Source: Nitzschia sp. pyKryTriq1 (lineage: Eukaryota; Bacillariophyta; Bacillariophyceae; Bacillariales; Bacillariaceae). Taken from it: 64,000 bases of DNA. Each line of letters opens with the position of its first letter. Positions within the stretch are counted from its first letter, which is position 1. Under the pieces are notes generated by a model. That model did not search any database, had not been told where the DNA came from, and saw only the letters and a list, made by a program, of their open reading frames with translations. Both the position numbers and the translations under genes were made by a program. Shown here one piece after another: positions 50,601 through 58,966 of the stretch. Location: positions 4,378,120 to 4,442,119 of the forward strand of contig OY101115.1 in assembly GCA_956465555.1 (NCBI GenBank), read 5' to 3'.

Positions 50601-51756
50601 GAGTGCCTGTGACTTTGATTGCGAACAATCGCGACTGGTCTCGGTACTGACGGAGGATGGAGTCTGTAAAGAGTCGTCGAGGGCCTCTCGAGAATGTCAC
50701 GTGGATGCGTGTGGAAGGACCGACCCCTGTCTCGTTCCCTTTTTGGTGCATGCAATTCTGGTATTAGAGACACCGAACCAAGACGAATGGACCTTGAGCT
50801 CCTTGGAACGCTTCCAAGAAGAATTTACGCGAGTAGCTCATCTGCCCGAGTTTTCCAGTATTGCGGCTCGACGGCCGCTTTTTCGTCAAGGAGATGTCGA
50901 TGTTTTGGTTGTACGACCATGGCAAGACGAAGAAGGAGGAACAGAGGGCACAGTGTTCAAGGAACGTCAACACCAGGGGATCCAGTTGATACTTCAAGTA
51001 TCTATTTTCAACCCGAACGTCCTAAAGATTTCTTATCGCAGCAAGGATCGAAGATTGACAGAAGACTCGGGTAATGCCAAGCGCCAGTTGCTTCAAGAGG
51101 TGGGTGTCCTGTGGCAAAACTTGACGCAGCCGTTTCGGGTTCCCAAACAGACCTTCACTTGCAATCCCTCCGACCTCTATCCTTTGGCCAAAGATGCCGT
51201 CGAAATGGCCAACGGCATCCTCGAACATCCGCAGTTCGGAACACGTTTACTGGAACATATGCCATCCTACTACACCAAGGCCCGGGTCGTATCATCCTGG
51301 ACCATTGGGACACAAGTTTACGACGCGAATGTCAACTATTACGGGCCCATCGCCATGACGCCCTACCTATTGATTTTTCGTATTCTCTACGAAACGTCAC
51401 TAGTCTTTTTCTTTTTGTCGTTGTGCTCCTGCATCCTTCAGTGCTGTCATACCTATCGACACTTTTGGAGTGCACTCCGGCGTCGGTGGTGTGGCAAACC
51501 CGCGCGATATTATCAAGCCATCGAGACGGACGATCCCGACGAGGAGAGATTGACCGAGCAGAAATCACCGGGAAGTAGCAGTAGCAGCAGCAACAGTCGC
51601 GGGAACTCTCCAAGGGACGTGCAAATGGAACTCGAGTTGTCCTATGTGCGGACTTTTTCAGATAGCCACAACAAGAGTGCCACGAAGGCTACGAAACGGC
51701 ACAACTCCTTGTCCCATCCCAGATCACTAGAGAGTCCGAAGGTAGATTCATTCTAG
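47623..51756 (+). CDS. Pepsin-family (A1) aspartyl protease with TSP1-like module and C-terminal membrane helix
   Basis: 1377 residues from the ATG at 47623 (the upstream frame to 47584 has only GTG). A hydrophobic N-terminal segment (about 15-40) is a signal peptide or anchor, followed by an Arg- and Asp/His-rich pro-region. Catalytic motifs: IVDTGSHF with Asp318 and VIVDSGTTDTYL with Asp642. GVLGANAMQGHNVLFDWQHGRIGF is the usual C-terminal part of the A1 fold. Two Thr/Asn/Pro-rich inserts interrupt the enzyme (about nt 48730-48985 and 49725-49870). After the protease comes a Cys-rich part, where FWSACDFDCEQ, VCKESS and RECHVDACG resemble a thrombospondin type-1 repeat. Then come a domain of ~200 residues and one membrane helix (about 1247-1275), with a cytosolic tail. 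Inferred: a surface or endomembrane protease; catalytic residues are intact. Confidence 0.9.
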   Translation: MVWRRRGRLLCGNWYWYWYSGIILVVGYYDTAAAVSAAAAAATSTTISASAKESSFSSSSLPRLSMQRMQRFDLKPTGALAKERYRRLLMLRRRRRRLEKEKDKAGDSIQEYEEEEDDDADDHDHDHDDDSWFHPQVRAVYATLHPITSSSPNSNSNTDDDDDADDDDHDTGDFHRHYHEFVKHRHLSRYERQLRTELQHDAHPLWKGNYSEFSVPAVMTTTPTPTPIPNTTLSNATLLAPIQNEQRRRRRRRRLFSQQIIRPGAPDGDDRNSVSSSVISGGQFNHYQGIPLSQGYGTHYVHLWVGSPIPQRQSVIVDTGSHFTAFPCTGCRDCGQDHHTDPYFDPTQSQTFHSLTCPKECQEHATCETTTTTTSTTTTNDGVEEQQGPNQRTMNRQPQQPPPPPHTIMGNVRYNHPSTQYHSENMDDDDDNNNKSSNNSNNKNIKKKGDPATASPRCQFTQSYTEGSSWTAYQARDVVYAGGPDVLEAANPLDRQYSLPFMFGCLQQSSGLFITQLADGIMGMSAHEATLPKQLYNHGKLEYNMFAMCFRKELGTSRRGVTAGSMTLGGVSSTLDTSPMVFARNTQPYGWFTVYVENIYIAKNGGSQFLLDDSASQKLLDSISKVPINVEKVNSGKGVIVDSGTTDTYLNINAMPAFIKVWKQVTGGMEYTHAPVFLTKSQLERLPTVLIQCQAAPSSSIINSGGGAATTSKEPTTTSTTDPTTRTRTKATTATTTTTTTTAAPPPLVDAPLVVGQVGRLDPKRPQDFLWAIPAEHYMEYSPTLKMYTSRLYFTETRGGVLGANAMQGHNVLFDWQHGRIGFSQSSCEYDLLEQQDNRDYAKETYPSGNCVLGSPILTTSCIESVDVSICEASDRPDNVQVLGTEVWTRVVETPGSDPESCQQVAANELLSSTSGGGGGGGDRAYLDAEWDESVVECSWKGLCTEFRPCQIPCLEAMEHYKSSQTKKMILTSETASDPKGEKDNVQCGDTFWSACDFDCEQSRLVSVLTEDGVCKESSRASRECHVDACGRTDPCLVPFLVHAILVLETPNQDEWTLSSLERFQEEFTRVAHLPEFSSIAARRPLFRQGDVDVLVVRPWQDEEGGTEGTVFKERQHQGIQLILQVSIFNPNVLKISYRSKDRRLTEDSGNAKRQLLQEVGVLWQNLTQPFRVPKQTFTCNPSDLYPLAKDAVEMANGILEHPQFGTRLLEHMPSYYTKARVVSSWTIGTQVYDANVNYYGPIAMTPYLLIFRILYETSLVFFFLSLCSCILQCCHTYRHFWSALRRRWCGKPARYYQAIETDDPDEERLTEQKSPGSSSSSSNSRGNSPRDVQMELELSYVRTFSDSHNKSATKATKRHNSLSHPRSLESPKVDSF

Positions 51757-51865
51757 CGGAAGCGAAAGAATCAGATAGAATCAGCATCGCCATACTGTCA
51801 GTATGCAAAGATAGATAATCAAAAATTGAGCTATGTACGAGTACTCTTGTGACATACTGAAACTC

Positions 51866-52960
51866 CTAAAGAGGCCTCCAATTGATTCCACTTTCGTTTG
51901 GCTCGAAAACCAAGACAGCTCGGAGATCGTCCACCAACTCGCGACTCACGCCACATATCACGGACTTGCCATACAAATCAAACTCAACGTTAGGCTTTTG
52001 ATGGATTGTTTCCATGACGCATCCAGTTTCTTCACAAATCACTAGTCCAGCAGCATAGTCCCACGGCTTCCATCCTTCACTGACAATACCCGAGTATACT
52101 ATATCTAGTCGTCCCGTCGCCACGTAACACAAGTCCAAGACTCCACTCCCCAATTGACGTATGGCTCTGCATCCATTTTGAAGAATTTTCGAAACGGCTC
52201 CCAGCATGGCGTCAATCTCATCCTGCTTTCGAGAATAGCCAAACTCGCAACATACCACCGCCGTTTCCAGGGACGTCTTTGGATTCCGTTGTCGAATAAT
52301 CTGGGCTCCATTCCGAAAGGCACCGTATCCCTTTACTGCAACATACCATTCTTCCATTGCCGGGGCGTATACCACACCCATGACCGGTCTCCCATTCACA
52401 CAAAATCCAATACTGATACAAGTCATGAAAAGACCTTGCGAAAAGTTGGTTGTTCCATCGATAGGGTCAATAATCCATGTGGGCGTATCCTTTTTCAGTG
52501 GGGGGATTCTTCCTGTCCCGACAGTCTCTTCTCCAATGATGTCATGGGATGGAAACATCGATTGTATCCCTTTCATAATGTAATGCTCATTCTCTACATC
52601 CACTTTGGTACAAAAATCGACACTGTTGGATTTGGTTTCTAAAATGCCCAAATCAAAATTGGATTCTTCGACAGTTCCTTTGGCATGGAGAAATCCCTTC
52701 ATATTCGATCCTGCCTGGCATGCCAAACGGATGGCCAACTCCAATTCTTGGGCGTGCGGAGATTGCAAAAGGGGTTCGGGGATGCATGGTGGACCGGGAT
52801 CGGATGATGATACTGATGACTCCTTATTATTAGCAGCATTCTTCTTCCGAACAGGATCCAAAAGGTAGGAAGAGGCTATCGTCGCTGCTACAACAGCAGC
52901 AGCACTTGCGGTTGCCGCAATGGCAATCATCATGGACGAGGAAGAATTTCCGGACGTCAT
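51866..52960 (-). CDS. Inositol monophosphatase-family phosphatase with N-terminal membrane anchor
   Basis: 364 residues from an ATG at 52960. Residues about 10-34 form one membrane segment (signal anchor). The enzyme has the family metal-site motifs: DFCTKVD (115-121), GEE (143-145), WIIDPIDGTTNF (162-173) and WDYAAG (300-305). Known reaction: Mg2+-dependent, Li+-sensitive hydrolysis of inositol monophosphate, or in relatives of other sugar phosphates or PAP. The anchor is unusual for IMPase; Golgi gPAPP (IMPAD1) also has one, so lumenal PAP phosphatase is an alternative, though the motifs here look more like classical IMPase. It is convergent with the protease gene, with 109 bases between. 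Confidence 0.93.
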   Translation of the reverse strand: MTSGNSSSSMMIAIAATASAAAVVAATIASSYLLDPVRKKNAANNKESSVSSSDPGPPCIPEPLLQSPHAQELELAIRLACQAGSNMKGFLHAKGTVEESNFDLGILETKSNSVDFCTKVDVENEHYIMKGIQSMFPSHDIIGEETVGTGRIPPLKKDTPTWIIDPIDGTTNFSQGLFMTCISIGFCVNGRPVMGVVYAPAMEEWYVAVKGYGAFRNGAQIIRQRNPKTSLETAVVCCEFGYSRKQDEIDAMLGAVSKILQNGCRAIRQLGSGVLDLCYVATGRLDIVYSGIVSEGWKPWDYAAGLVICEETGCVMETIHQKPNVEFDLYGKSVICGVSRELVDDLRAVLVFEPNESGINWRPL

Positions 52961-53476
52961 CGTCTAGCTGCACTTTTTCAAAAAATAAATAAATAGTAAC
53001 AACCTCTCTGCCCGAAATCAATTCAATCAATACATGGATCGGTCGCGATGAAGAGGAGAGTGACGATGATGAAGAGTGCGAGAAAAGTCGTCGGTTGATG
53101 TCTCGAAAATGATGTAAAAAGTGACCGACCATCACGCACCGATGACCGCACTGACGTTTTGATGGGTGTCAATCGACAGGATGAGTGCCAGACATCCGGG
53201 GACACAGCCAAACGCACAGAAAATCACATGTTGCTGACGTCGACACTCTTTTTGACACCTTTCCGTTGGATGAAAGATCCAAATCCGGCGGGTGCCCTCA
53301 AAGATACCGTCGCCAAAACCCATCATCGCACGTTGGAACAGTGTGTGGAGCAGGCGGAAATCCAGAACAAGAAAGAAGACGATGCTTTATGCGATCGTAA
53401 TAGGGTTACAATTCCACCTTTCTGCTGTACGTTGCTAATACTCCAAAGATCGAAGTCGCAATCGAAAACCACCACC

Positions 53477-53929
53477 ATGAAGTTCTTTTCTTTCGCCTTG
53501 ATTGCCTCCAGCGTGCTTGGATTTGCCGCTTCGTTCACCCCACCATCATCCCTTCGAAACAGCAATGTCGCTTCGTCAGCGACGAGGGTATACGGCTTCG
53601 GTAAGTATAGGGTGGTAGTTTCTCAAGTGAATAGATAATGCTGCCATGTCACTGCCGACGAATTCACTGATACGCATGATCCTCCCATTAATTTACTCCT
53701 CTTCTCTTCTTCAGACCCCGATGCCCTTCAACACATGACACAGCAGGGCATTGAGGCCGCTCGAGTGCTCTTTCTCGACTGTGACAATGGAGAATGTTCC
53801 ATGATTGAAGGAACGCACGCTACTGATGGTGGTTGGCACCTTGAAAACAAGCTAGGAGGAGTTTACGAAAGCAGAAATACTGGCCACTCCTCTCAACTCC
53901 TCATGATGGAAATGGAAGATACCGAGTAG
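53477..53929 (+). CDS. Small plastid-targeted protein of unknown function, one intron
   Basis: Two exons, 53477-53600 and 53715-53929, across a 114-nt intron (GTAAGT ... CAG, phase 1); 112 residues. The N-terminus MKFFSFALIASSVLGFAASF is a signal peptide ending in AASF, an ASAF-type plastid motif, followed by a Ser/Arg-rich transit stretch. The mature part (~70 residues) contains LFLDCDNGECSMIEG and ends MEMEDTE. Two Cys are spaced CDNGEC. The frame is open upstream of the ATG, but no signal sits there. No family recognised. Confidence 0.75.
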
Positions 53930-53978
53930 TAGAGCGACACCAAAAATCCTCGATGAGGATGATGGGGAGGGCACCATG

Positions 53979-54106
53979 CCGGGAATCCTCTTCTACTACT
54001 AGTACATAGCAGTACTAGTTTTCGAAGCACTATTTAGGAACAGGATACCGGGAATCCTCTTCTACTACTAGCAGTACTACTTTTCGAAGCACTATTTAGG
54101 AACAGG
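53979..54106. repeat. ~66-bp direct repeat, two copies
   Basis: CCGGGAATCCTCTTCTACTA through TTTCGAAGCACTATTTAGGA is present at 53979-54044 and again at 54048-54106. The second copy lacks 7 bases (TACATAG-like) in the middle. Confidence 0.9.
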
Positions 54107-54754
54107 AACGAATGATAGATTTACCGCACCTCTACTCTAGTGAACAATTGTGTTCTCTACTGGTACGATAGACTACTACTACTGCTGCTACTGCTGCTTC
54201 AACTTCTTATCATATTTCTTCTTGCTGCGACCATCATTTGAGGATTGTGGACGACTAGCTAGTAGTATTTTTTGCCATCTATCTATTGCAATAAACCACC
54301 TCTACTAGCGTATGCTATCGTTACGTTAATCATCAACAGCCACCATGGCCGCTCCTCTCGTTGTGGAAACTCTCTGCTCGGTTGTTAGTAGTAGTAGAAG
54401 TAGTGATGCAGCAGTGGTACTCTTCATCGCACCCGAGCAGTACCTGCCTGGTACTACTACTTGCAGCAGCTCACTGAAAAAAGCCGAAGAAGGTTGGATT
54501 ATCGGGCAGACTATTGCTCAAGCTTGTTGACCTACAACTCTCTAGTAGACTGTCGCTTTATGTTTTGATGATGTTGGTTTGGATAGATTTACGACTACTA
54601 CTAGCTAGTAGAAGGAATATGGAATTCACCACAGTTCTCTTCGTAGCTAGGTACTTGTATTGTTGCACCAAAGTAAGCGATCGATGCAGATGCCGCGAGG
54701 ATGGGGCGGATCTGCCGACTACTAGTACTAGTAGAAGGTACCTACCGGTATCGT

Positions 54755-54826
54755 AAAGCAGCGAAAAAGTGCAGTCTAGTTAGCTAGTACTCTAGAGTAA
54801 TTTAGTTATTACCTTGACGGTCGAGG
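54755..54826. repeat. TAAAGCAG dispersed repeat, copy 3
   Basis: TAAAGCAGCGAAAAAGTGCA then GTCTAG, a ~32-base spacer of CTAGTAC-type sequence, then TTATTACCTTGACGGTCG. It matches 35769-35824 at both ends. Confidence 0.7.
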
Positions 54827-55500
54827 AGAGCAAGATGAATCTCTCTTGCGCGCGCCCCTGGGGCCTACTATGTACTATTGATAGCTTAGTATTCGTACAT
54901 ACTAGTATGGTACCAGGTACAGTACCAGTACCAGTACTGTACCATGACGAGAAGAAGTGTACTACAAGTAGTTCATCAGGTAGTGTCAAACAAGAAACAA
55001 GGCATCATGTCTTAGTTTGAAGATGCGAGAACAGGACGACGAAATTCGCGGAGGGGCTGTTCTTCGCACTTCAATGCTAGAATTAATGGGAACCGTGCGA
55101 ATGATGTTATTTTTTGTTCTCCTTCTTCTTGGGCGACAACTAACTCTACTAGACCACATTCCAGTACCGGTACTCGATCGCTCTCCTTTTTCAGAAGCCA
55201 AATTGTTCTGAAAACCACGGTTATTGCCCTCATCTCTCGTGGAACATTGAAGTTCAAAAGGCCCCAAATTACATCCGAGGCGCGCGGTTGCTATTGGGGT
55301 ACTCGTACCAAATACGTGTACAGTCGCACGTAAAGTGTCACCACTTGAAGCAGGAAATTTCATCGCCATCGCATGCATATGCATGCATGTTCACTATTTT
55401 AGACTGTGCCATAATATCATCTCACAAAAGATCAATGAATATTCTCAAGGTCAATTTTGTTGAATCGAGACTCATCGTTCCATCTCGTCAGTTACCAACA

Positions 55501-55965
55501 ATGCATTCCTTTCCTTCGACGTTTCTAAGTCTCCTTTTGACAGAGAAGGGTGTCGCTCCGGTGGAAACAATAATCGTCCAAGACAATGCGAAGCAGTTGT
55601 ATCGCCCAAAGCGATCGCAAGTCCGCATCCGTTCCTCCTCTGCTCTTTCTCTTGACGGCCGACCTTGTCGGTGGAGCCGAACAGACAGTGATCTATCTTT
55701 GAGGGCTCCGTCTCGAGCTGGATTGCAACATCGCCCCGCGCACGCAGCACGAGTGCGTGTGGCCAGTGATATTTCCTTATTCCTGTCATCCAAATCTCGA
55801 TCAAGCCAGCATGAGAACTTCATGCCTGTGCGCTCATGCATATCGGACAAGAGAAGCGGAAACGCCGCTTGGGACAAATTTGATTTCACTCAGCAATCCA
55901 AAAGTTCAGGTACCACGGCATTAATGAAAGAAGAACTTCGCACCATCAAACGACACACAAGTTGA
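55501..55965 (+). pseudogene. Uncertain gene, possibly decayed by frameshifts
   Basis: 154 codons from an ATG at 55501. It contains three short R-x-x-S-x-x-[SL]-L-like blocks (RIRSSSALSL, SRTDSDLSL, RVASDISLFL) and ends ELRTIKRHTS. Just past the stop, the +1 frame gives a protein-like run (DTQVEFWLPPYHRVKSVADP). A further +1 shift gives EQGIACPIASYEETMG onward to an acidic end, RDEEDDF and TAA at 56174. This pattern fits either a gene broken by two frameshifts or unrecognised introns; no good splice sites were found. Loose similarity of its N-terminus to the SRDDL family (F-x-x-L, G-A, V-x-DNA) is noted without conviction. Confidence 0.3.
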
Positions 55966-56174
55966 GTTCTGGCTTCCCCCCTATCACCGAGTAAAAAGTG
56001 TGGCTGATCCTGATTATGCCTTGGCGGACCTCAGCAGAGCAGGGAATTGCTTGCCCAATCGCCTCCTATGAGGAAACGATGGGTGCTTCAATGTGTGGTG
56101 CGCTGCTGAGGGGCAAAGCTATCAGCACCATTGGTTCATTCTTGTATGATCGTGACGAAGAGGACGACTTCTAA

Positions 56175-57037
56175 CGACTAGTGTCGTCAGCGTTCTTGCT
56201 GTAAAGTACTACCCGAAGCTTGATAGTTGTAAACCTTTAATCGCATTATGTACTCGTATATGTTTCTTTTCTTCATTCTTTATCATATCTCCAAGTACTT
56301 GTTGTATGCGCGTAGGAGTATTTAGTGTTTTGAACTATCAATGACCCCCTATATTTTTGGATTAAGCTCTCTCTCTCTCTTTCAGTAGAACGCTACTTTT
56401 TGACGGTAAGTTGACCTTCTTTAGATAAGGAACAGGTTCCAAGATACATTATACGTAGTAGGTACTAGAGATTGCCTGTCACTGCTGTACTTTTAGCCCC
56501 GATCTCTAGACTGTTCTCCTTCTTGTTGGGGTCGCAAACCCGAGTAAATGCAGAGCGAGGAGCAACTTGATTCATCCGATATCATACTCTTCTAGTCTTG
56601 AAGCGAAATTATTGGTCATCTACACTTGGCTGCATAATATACCGATTATCAGGCGTAATACTACCGGACTACGACTCCTCGTTCCGCTCATCGACAAGAA
56701 TCCATTCCAATCCCTTACTCGAATAAAATACCACTTCCAAAGACAGCATCAGTCCCAATGGACGCTTATGAATAGAGTTGATTTGTTGGAACCTGCCATT
56801 CTTTGGATCCTGTGGAAATCATTGTCGAGATTTGTTTCAGCCCTCCCTCGCGCTACTAGAGTATGTGTGAGTGATTGTGAACACCTCTATCGGTAGCTCG
56901 AAAGAGAACGTCATTCCAGGGTGTAGAGATCCGTCAATAGAACCGACACGAATTGTACTGTAGTTGTCCCGTAGATGTACGCCTTTTGATGAACAGATAA
57001 TGGCCTCAACCTCTGAAGTAAGGACTACAACGCACTT
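56175..57037. other. Intergenic; contains the 3'UTR of the selenoperoxiredoxin
   Basis: About 860 bases. The right part holds the hairpin at 56837-56914 on the minus strand. A CT run lies near 56368-56381. The ORF at 56567-56896 has no supporting features. Confidence 0.5.
56837..56914 (-). ncRNA. Candidate SECIS-like hairpin in the 3'UTR of the peroxiredoxin
   Basis: On the minus strand ATGA (56914-56911) is followed by one base and an arm GUUCUCUUUCG (56909-56899) that pairs over 11 bp with CGAGGGAGGGC (56850-56840), then UGA (56839-56837). The arm continues through GCUAC/GUAGC, UAGAG/CUCUA and GUGU/ACAC. Four of the 11 pairs are G-U, stable only in the minus-strand RNA, so the structure belongs to this transcript. 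ATGA and TGA at the base fit the SECIS kink-turn core, 124 nt after the stop codon. Against: the upper stem is longer than usual and I do not see the apical AA at the expected place. Confidence 0.4.
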
Positions 57038-58011
57038 TTAGAGCTCATTCTTGGCCTTGTTGAACGTTTTGATGGCTTCCATCATGGCTTCCGCCAAGGT
57101 ATCGTCGGGAAAGGCATCCCCCGCCGGGTCGTCTTCTCTTTCTGCGACCCGAACGATTTGCACCACGCCATCGACTACATAAAGAGCAAATCGTTTGCAC
57201 CGATTGATCAATCCCACCTCCTTGGGTCCCGAATGTACCAATTCCATCTCCAACTTTTCCGTGAGCTCCCCATACGGATCTCCCATGAGTTTGACGATGG
57301 AATCTTCCGGTACGCCCTGGGACTCGGCCCAAGCAGACATGACTGATGCAGTAGTATAAAAGTATAACAGTATTCCAGCAGTAGCAGCAGCAGCAGCAGC
57401 AGCAGAAAAGATTAGACGTTTTTTCGTCTGAACAAATCAATCATCTACAACAAGAAGGCACGCATAACAATAATAATAAGGAGAGGATCCACTTACCCGC
57501 ACCGTCATTGACACAGTAAATCAATACTTCGTCAATTCCCAAATCTTTCATAGCGTCCAAATTTGCCAGATACCCAGGTACCTATGATATTTCGAAGTAA
57601 AAAGTTATTGCGATACCAATGAAAACATGTAAAAAGAAACCATGGTTAGATTCTGTACCAAAAACTGCCATTCAAGTACACATGATGCACCGCAAGAAGA
57701 AACAGTCCTCGTTCACTGTTACTGTTGGAATATATCATACTGTACCAAGCAACTGTTGGGCATGCGATGATTCTTCATTTTCTCACCTGGCGCGTCGATC
57801 AAGTCGGCGTAAATGCCCCTGGCAAACCCAACAGAATGACGTTCTTTCCAGCCACTCGCTCCTTGATATTGATTTTCTCCGGAGGGAAACCAAAGTGCAA
57901 ATTGGCCTGATCGGGAATCGCATCCCCGACTTTAATGGCGTTGGTTACTGCGACCGATGATAATGATGTTGATGCCGAGAGCAGCACGAAAAAGTTCAGC
58001 AATAGCTTCAT
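57038..58011 (-). CDS. Selenocysteine-containing peroxiredoxin (PRX5/PrxII type), ER-type signals
   Basis: Three exons: 58011-57787, 57581-57497, 57342-57038; introns of 205 and 154 nt with GTGAG/GTAAGT donors. Joined product 204 residues. Exon 1 contains an in-frame TGA (57801-57799, codon 71) in GLPGAFTPT-TGA-STRQ, exactly where PRX5-type enzymes have the peroxidatic Cys (PGAFTPTC). After it the frame continues through VPGYLANLDAMKDLGIDEVL, VNDGAVMSAWAESQG and ALYVVDGVV, all standard for the family, so TGA is best read as selenocysteine. Residues 1-22 are a signal peptide with no ASAF motif, and the protein ends KNEL, an accepted ER-retention variant. Known reaction: reduction of H2O2 and alkyl hydroperoxides. 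Inferred place: ER lumen. A CAG microsatellite lies in intron 2 (about 57370-57402). Confidence 0.88.
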
Positions 58012-58525
58012 TCTCGCTGTCTGTCCTGGAGAAAAAAGGAGGTCTTTTGATCGAACAACTGGAGCCTGATCGAGTTTCGTACAATAGTAACGATGGGAGA
58101 TATGGGAGTCATCAGCATCAGGTAACAAAAGAGAGAGGCGGAGGAGGGGGGGATCCTATCTTCGAAACTCCTTTCGCGACGCGGCGCAGCAATAACGCTT
58201 TCGCAGAAAAGATATTATTATTTGACGAAAGAAAATGCGCGGCTCTGGCATTCAGAAGTCTTTCGTTCGACCGGATCCAACCAATTGATCCAACGGACAG
58301 AAGGTCAGGTTCTTCAGGCTTACACGCAGTACGTTACGAAACGACGCGGCAGCGCGCATACCGGTACGCAGTACAATATGATAACGCTGATGATGCCGAC
58401 AAATTTTCGGGCTGTGCGCATACACTAATACATACAGTACCGGTACTAATAGGCAACAAAAAAAAGGAGCGCGCGCTCGAAAAGACAACGTACTGAGGGG
58501 AAAGGTGCTCTCCTATCCATCTCAC
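58012..58525. other. Intergenic between divergent genes
   Basis: About 510 bases upstream of the peroxiredoxin gene (-) and a weak ORF (+). TACCGGTA palindromes lie at about 58360 and 58439. No gene seen. Confidence 0.45.
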
Positions 58526-58966
58526 ATGACCTTCAACTTTGCTTACTACGAAAGCTTTCTGCCAATCCATCCAGAACCACAGCATCACATTTTGGCCATT
58601 CGCCAATCTCATATGGAGGGCGACTTGGATCGATTGCATCACTTTTTGCAAACAGGACTCGTATTAGAAGAACAATATAACGAGAAAGCCATCGTGAAAG
58701 GACACAACATCAGCAACAAAAATACTAGTGCAAATAGATTGGAAAAGCACAACCAGGCAAAACGGGTCTACAACACCACTGTTATCTCCAAAAAAGGATA
58801 TGCCAATGCATGCAGGATTTTATGCCTCGAGATTCAATCCTACAAACGCTTCTTGTTGCGTGCTGAAAATCTGAATGATCGCATGGTCCAGGAAAGTCTA
58901 CAAGAGCTTCAAGCAATCTGTTCTGAGGAGCCAACTGAGATCCGAGACTGCCTGCAATCACGATGA
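58526..58966 (+). CDS. Hypothetical protein, helical
   Basis: 146 residues from an ATG at 58526 (the frame is open to 58505 with only GTG). Composition is protein-like rather than low complexity. The start MTFNFAYYESFLPIHPEPQH is followed by helical stretches SHMEGDLDRLHHFLQTG (ankyrin-like in flavour, but a single unit) and ACRILCLEIQSYKRFLL, then LQELQAICSEEP. Four Cys, no signal, no membrane segment. No family recognised. Confidence 0.4.
   Translation: MTFNFAYYESFLPIHPEPQHHILAIRQSHMEGDLDRLHHFLQTGLVLEEQYNEKAIVKGHNISNKNTSANRLEKHNQAKRVYNTTVISKKGYANACRILCLEIQSYKRFLLRAENLNDRMVQESLQELQAICSEEPTEIRDCLQSR

Larger units (their letters stand above)
53930..55500. other. Long intergenic stretch with direct repeats
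   Basis: About 1.6 kb. It contains the ~66-bp direct repeat (next entry), TAAAGCAG copy 3, TACCGGTA at about 54743 and 55165, and GTAC palindromes at 54905-54945. ORFs (54345-54530, 54514-54756) consist of CTAGTAG-derived sequence and are not accepted. Confidence 0.5.

Noticed and set aside
57799-57801. TGA as a true stop, making the first exon a short pseudogene
   Set aside because: Splice sites and family motifs continue without damage after it, and the stop sits exactly at the catalytic Cys codon; selenocysteine explains it better.
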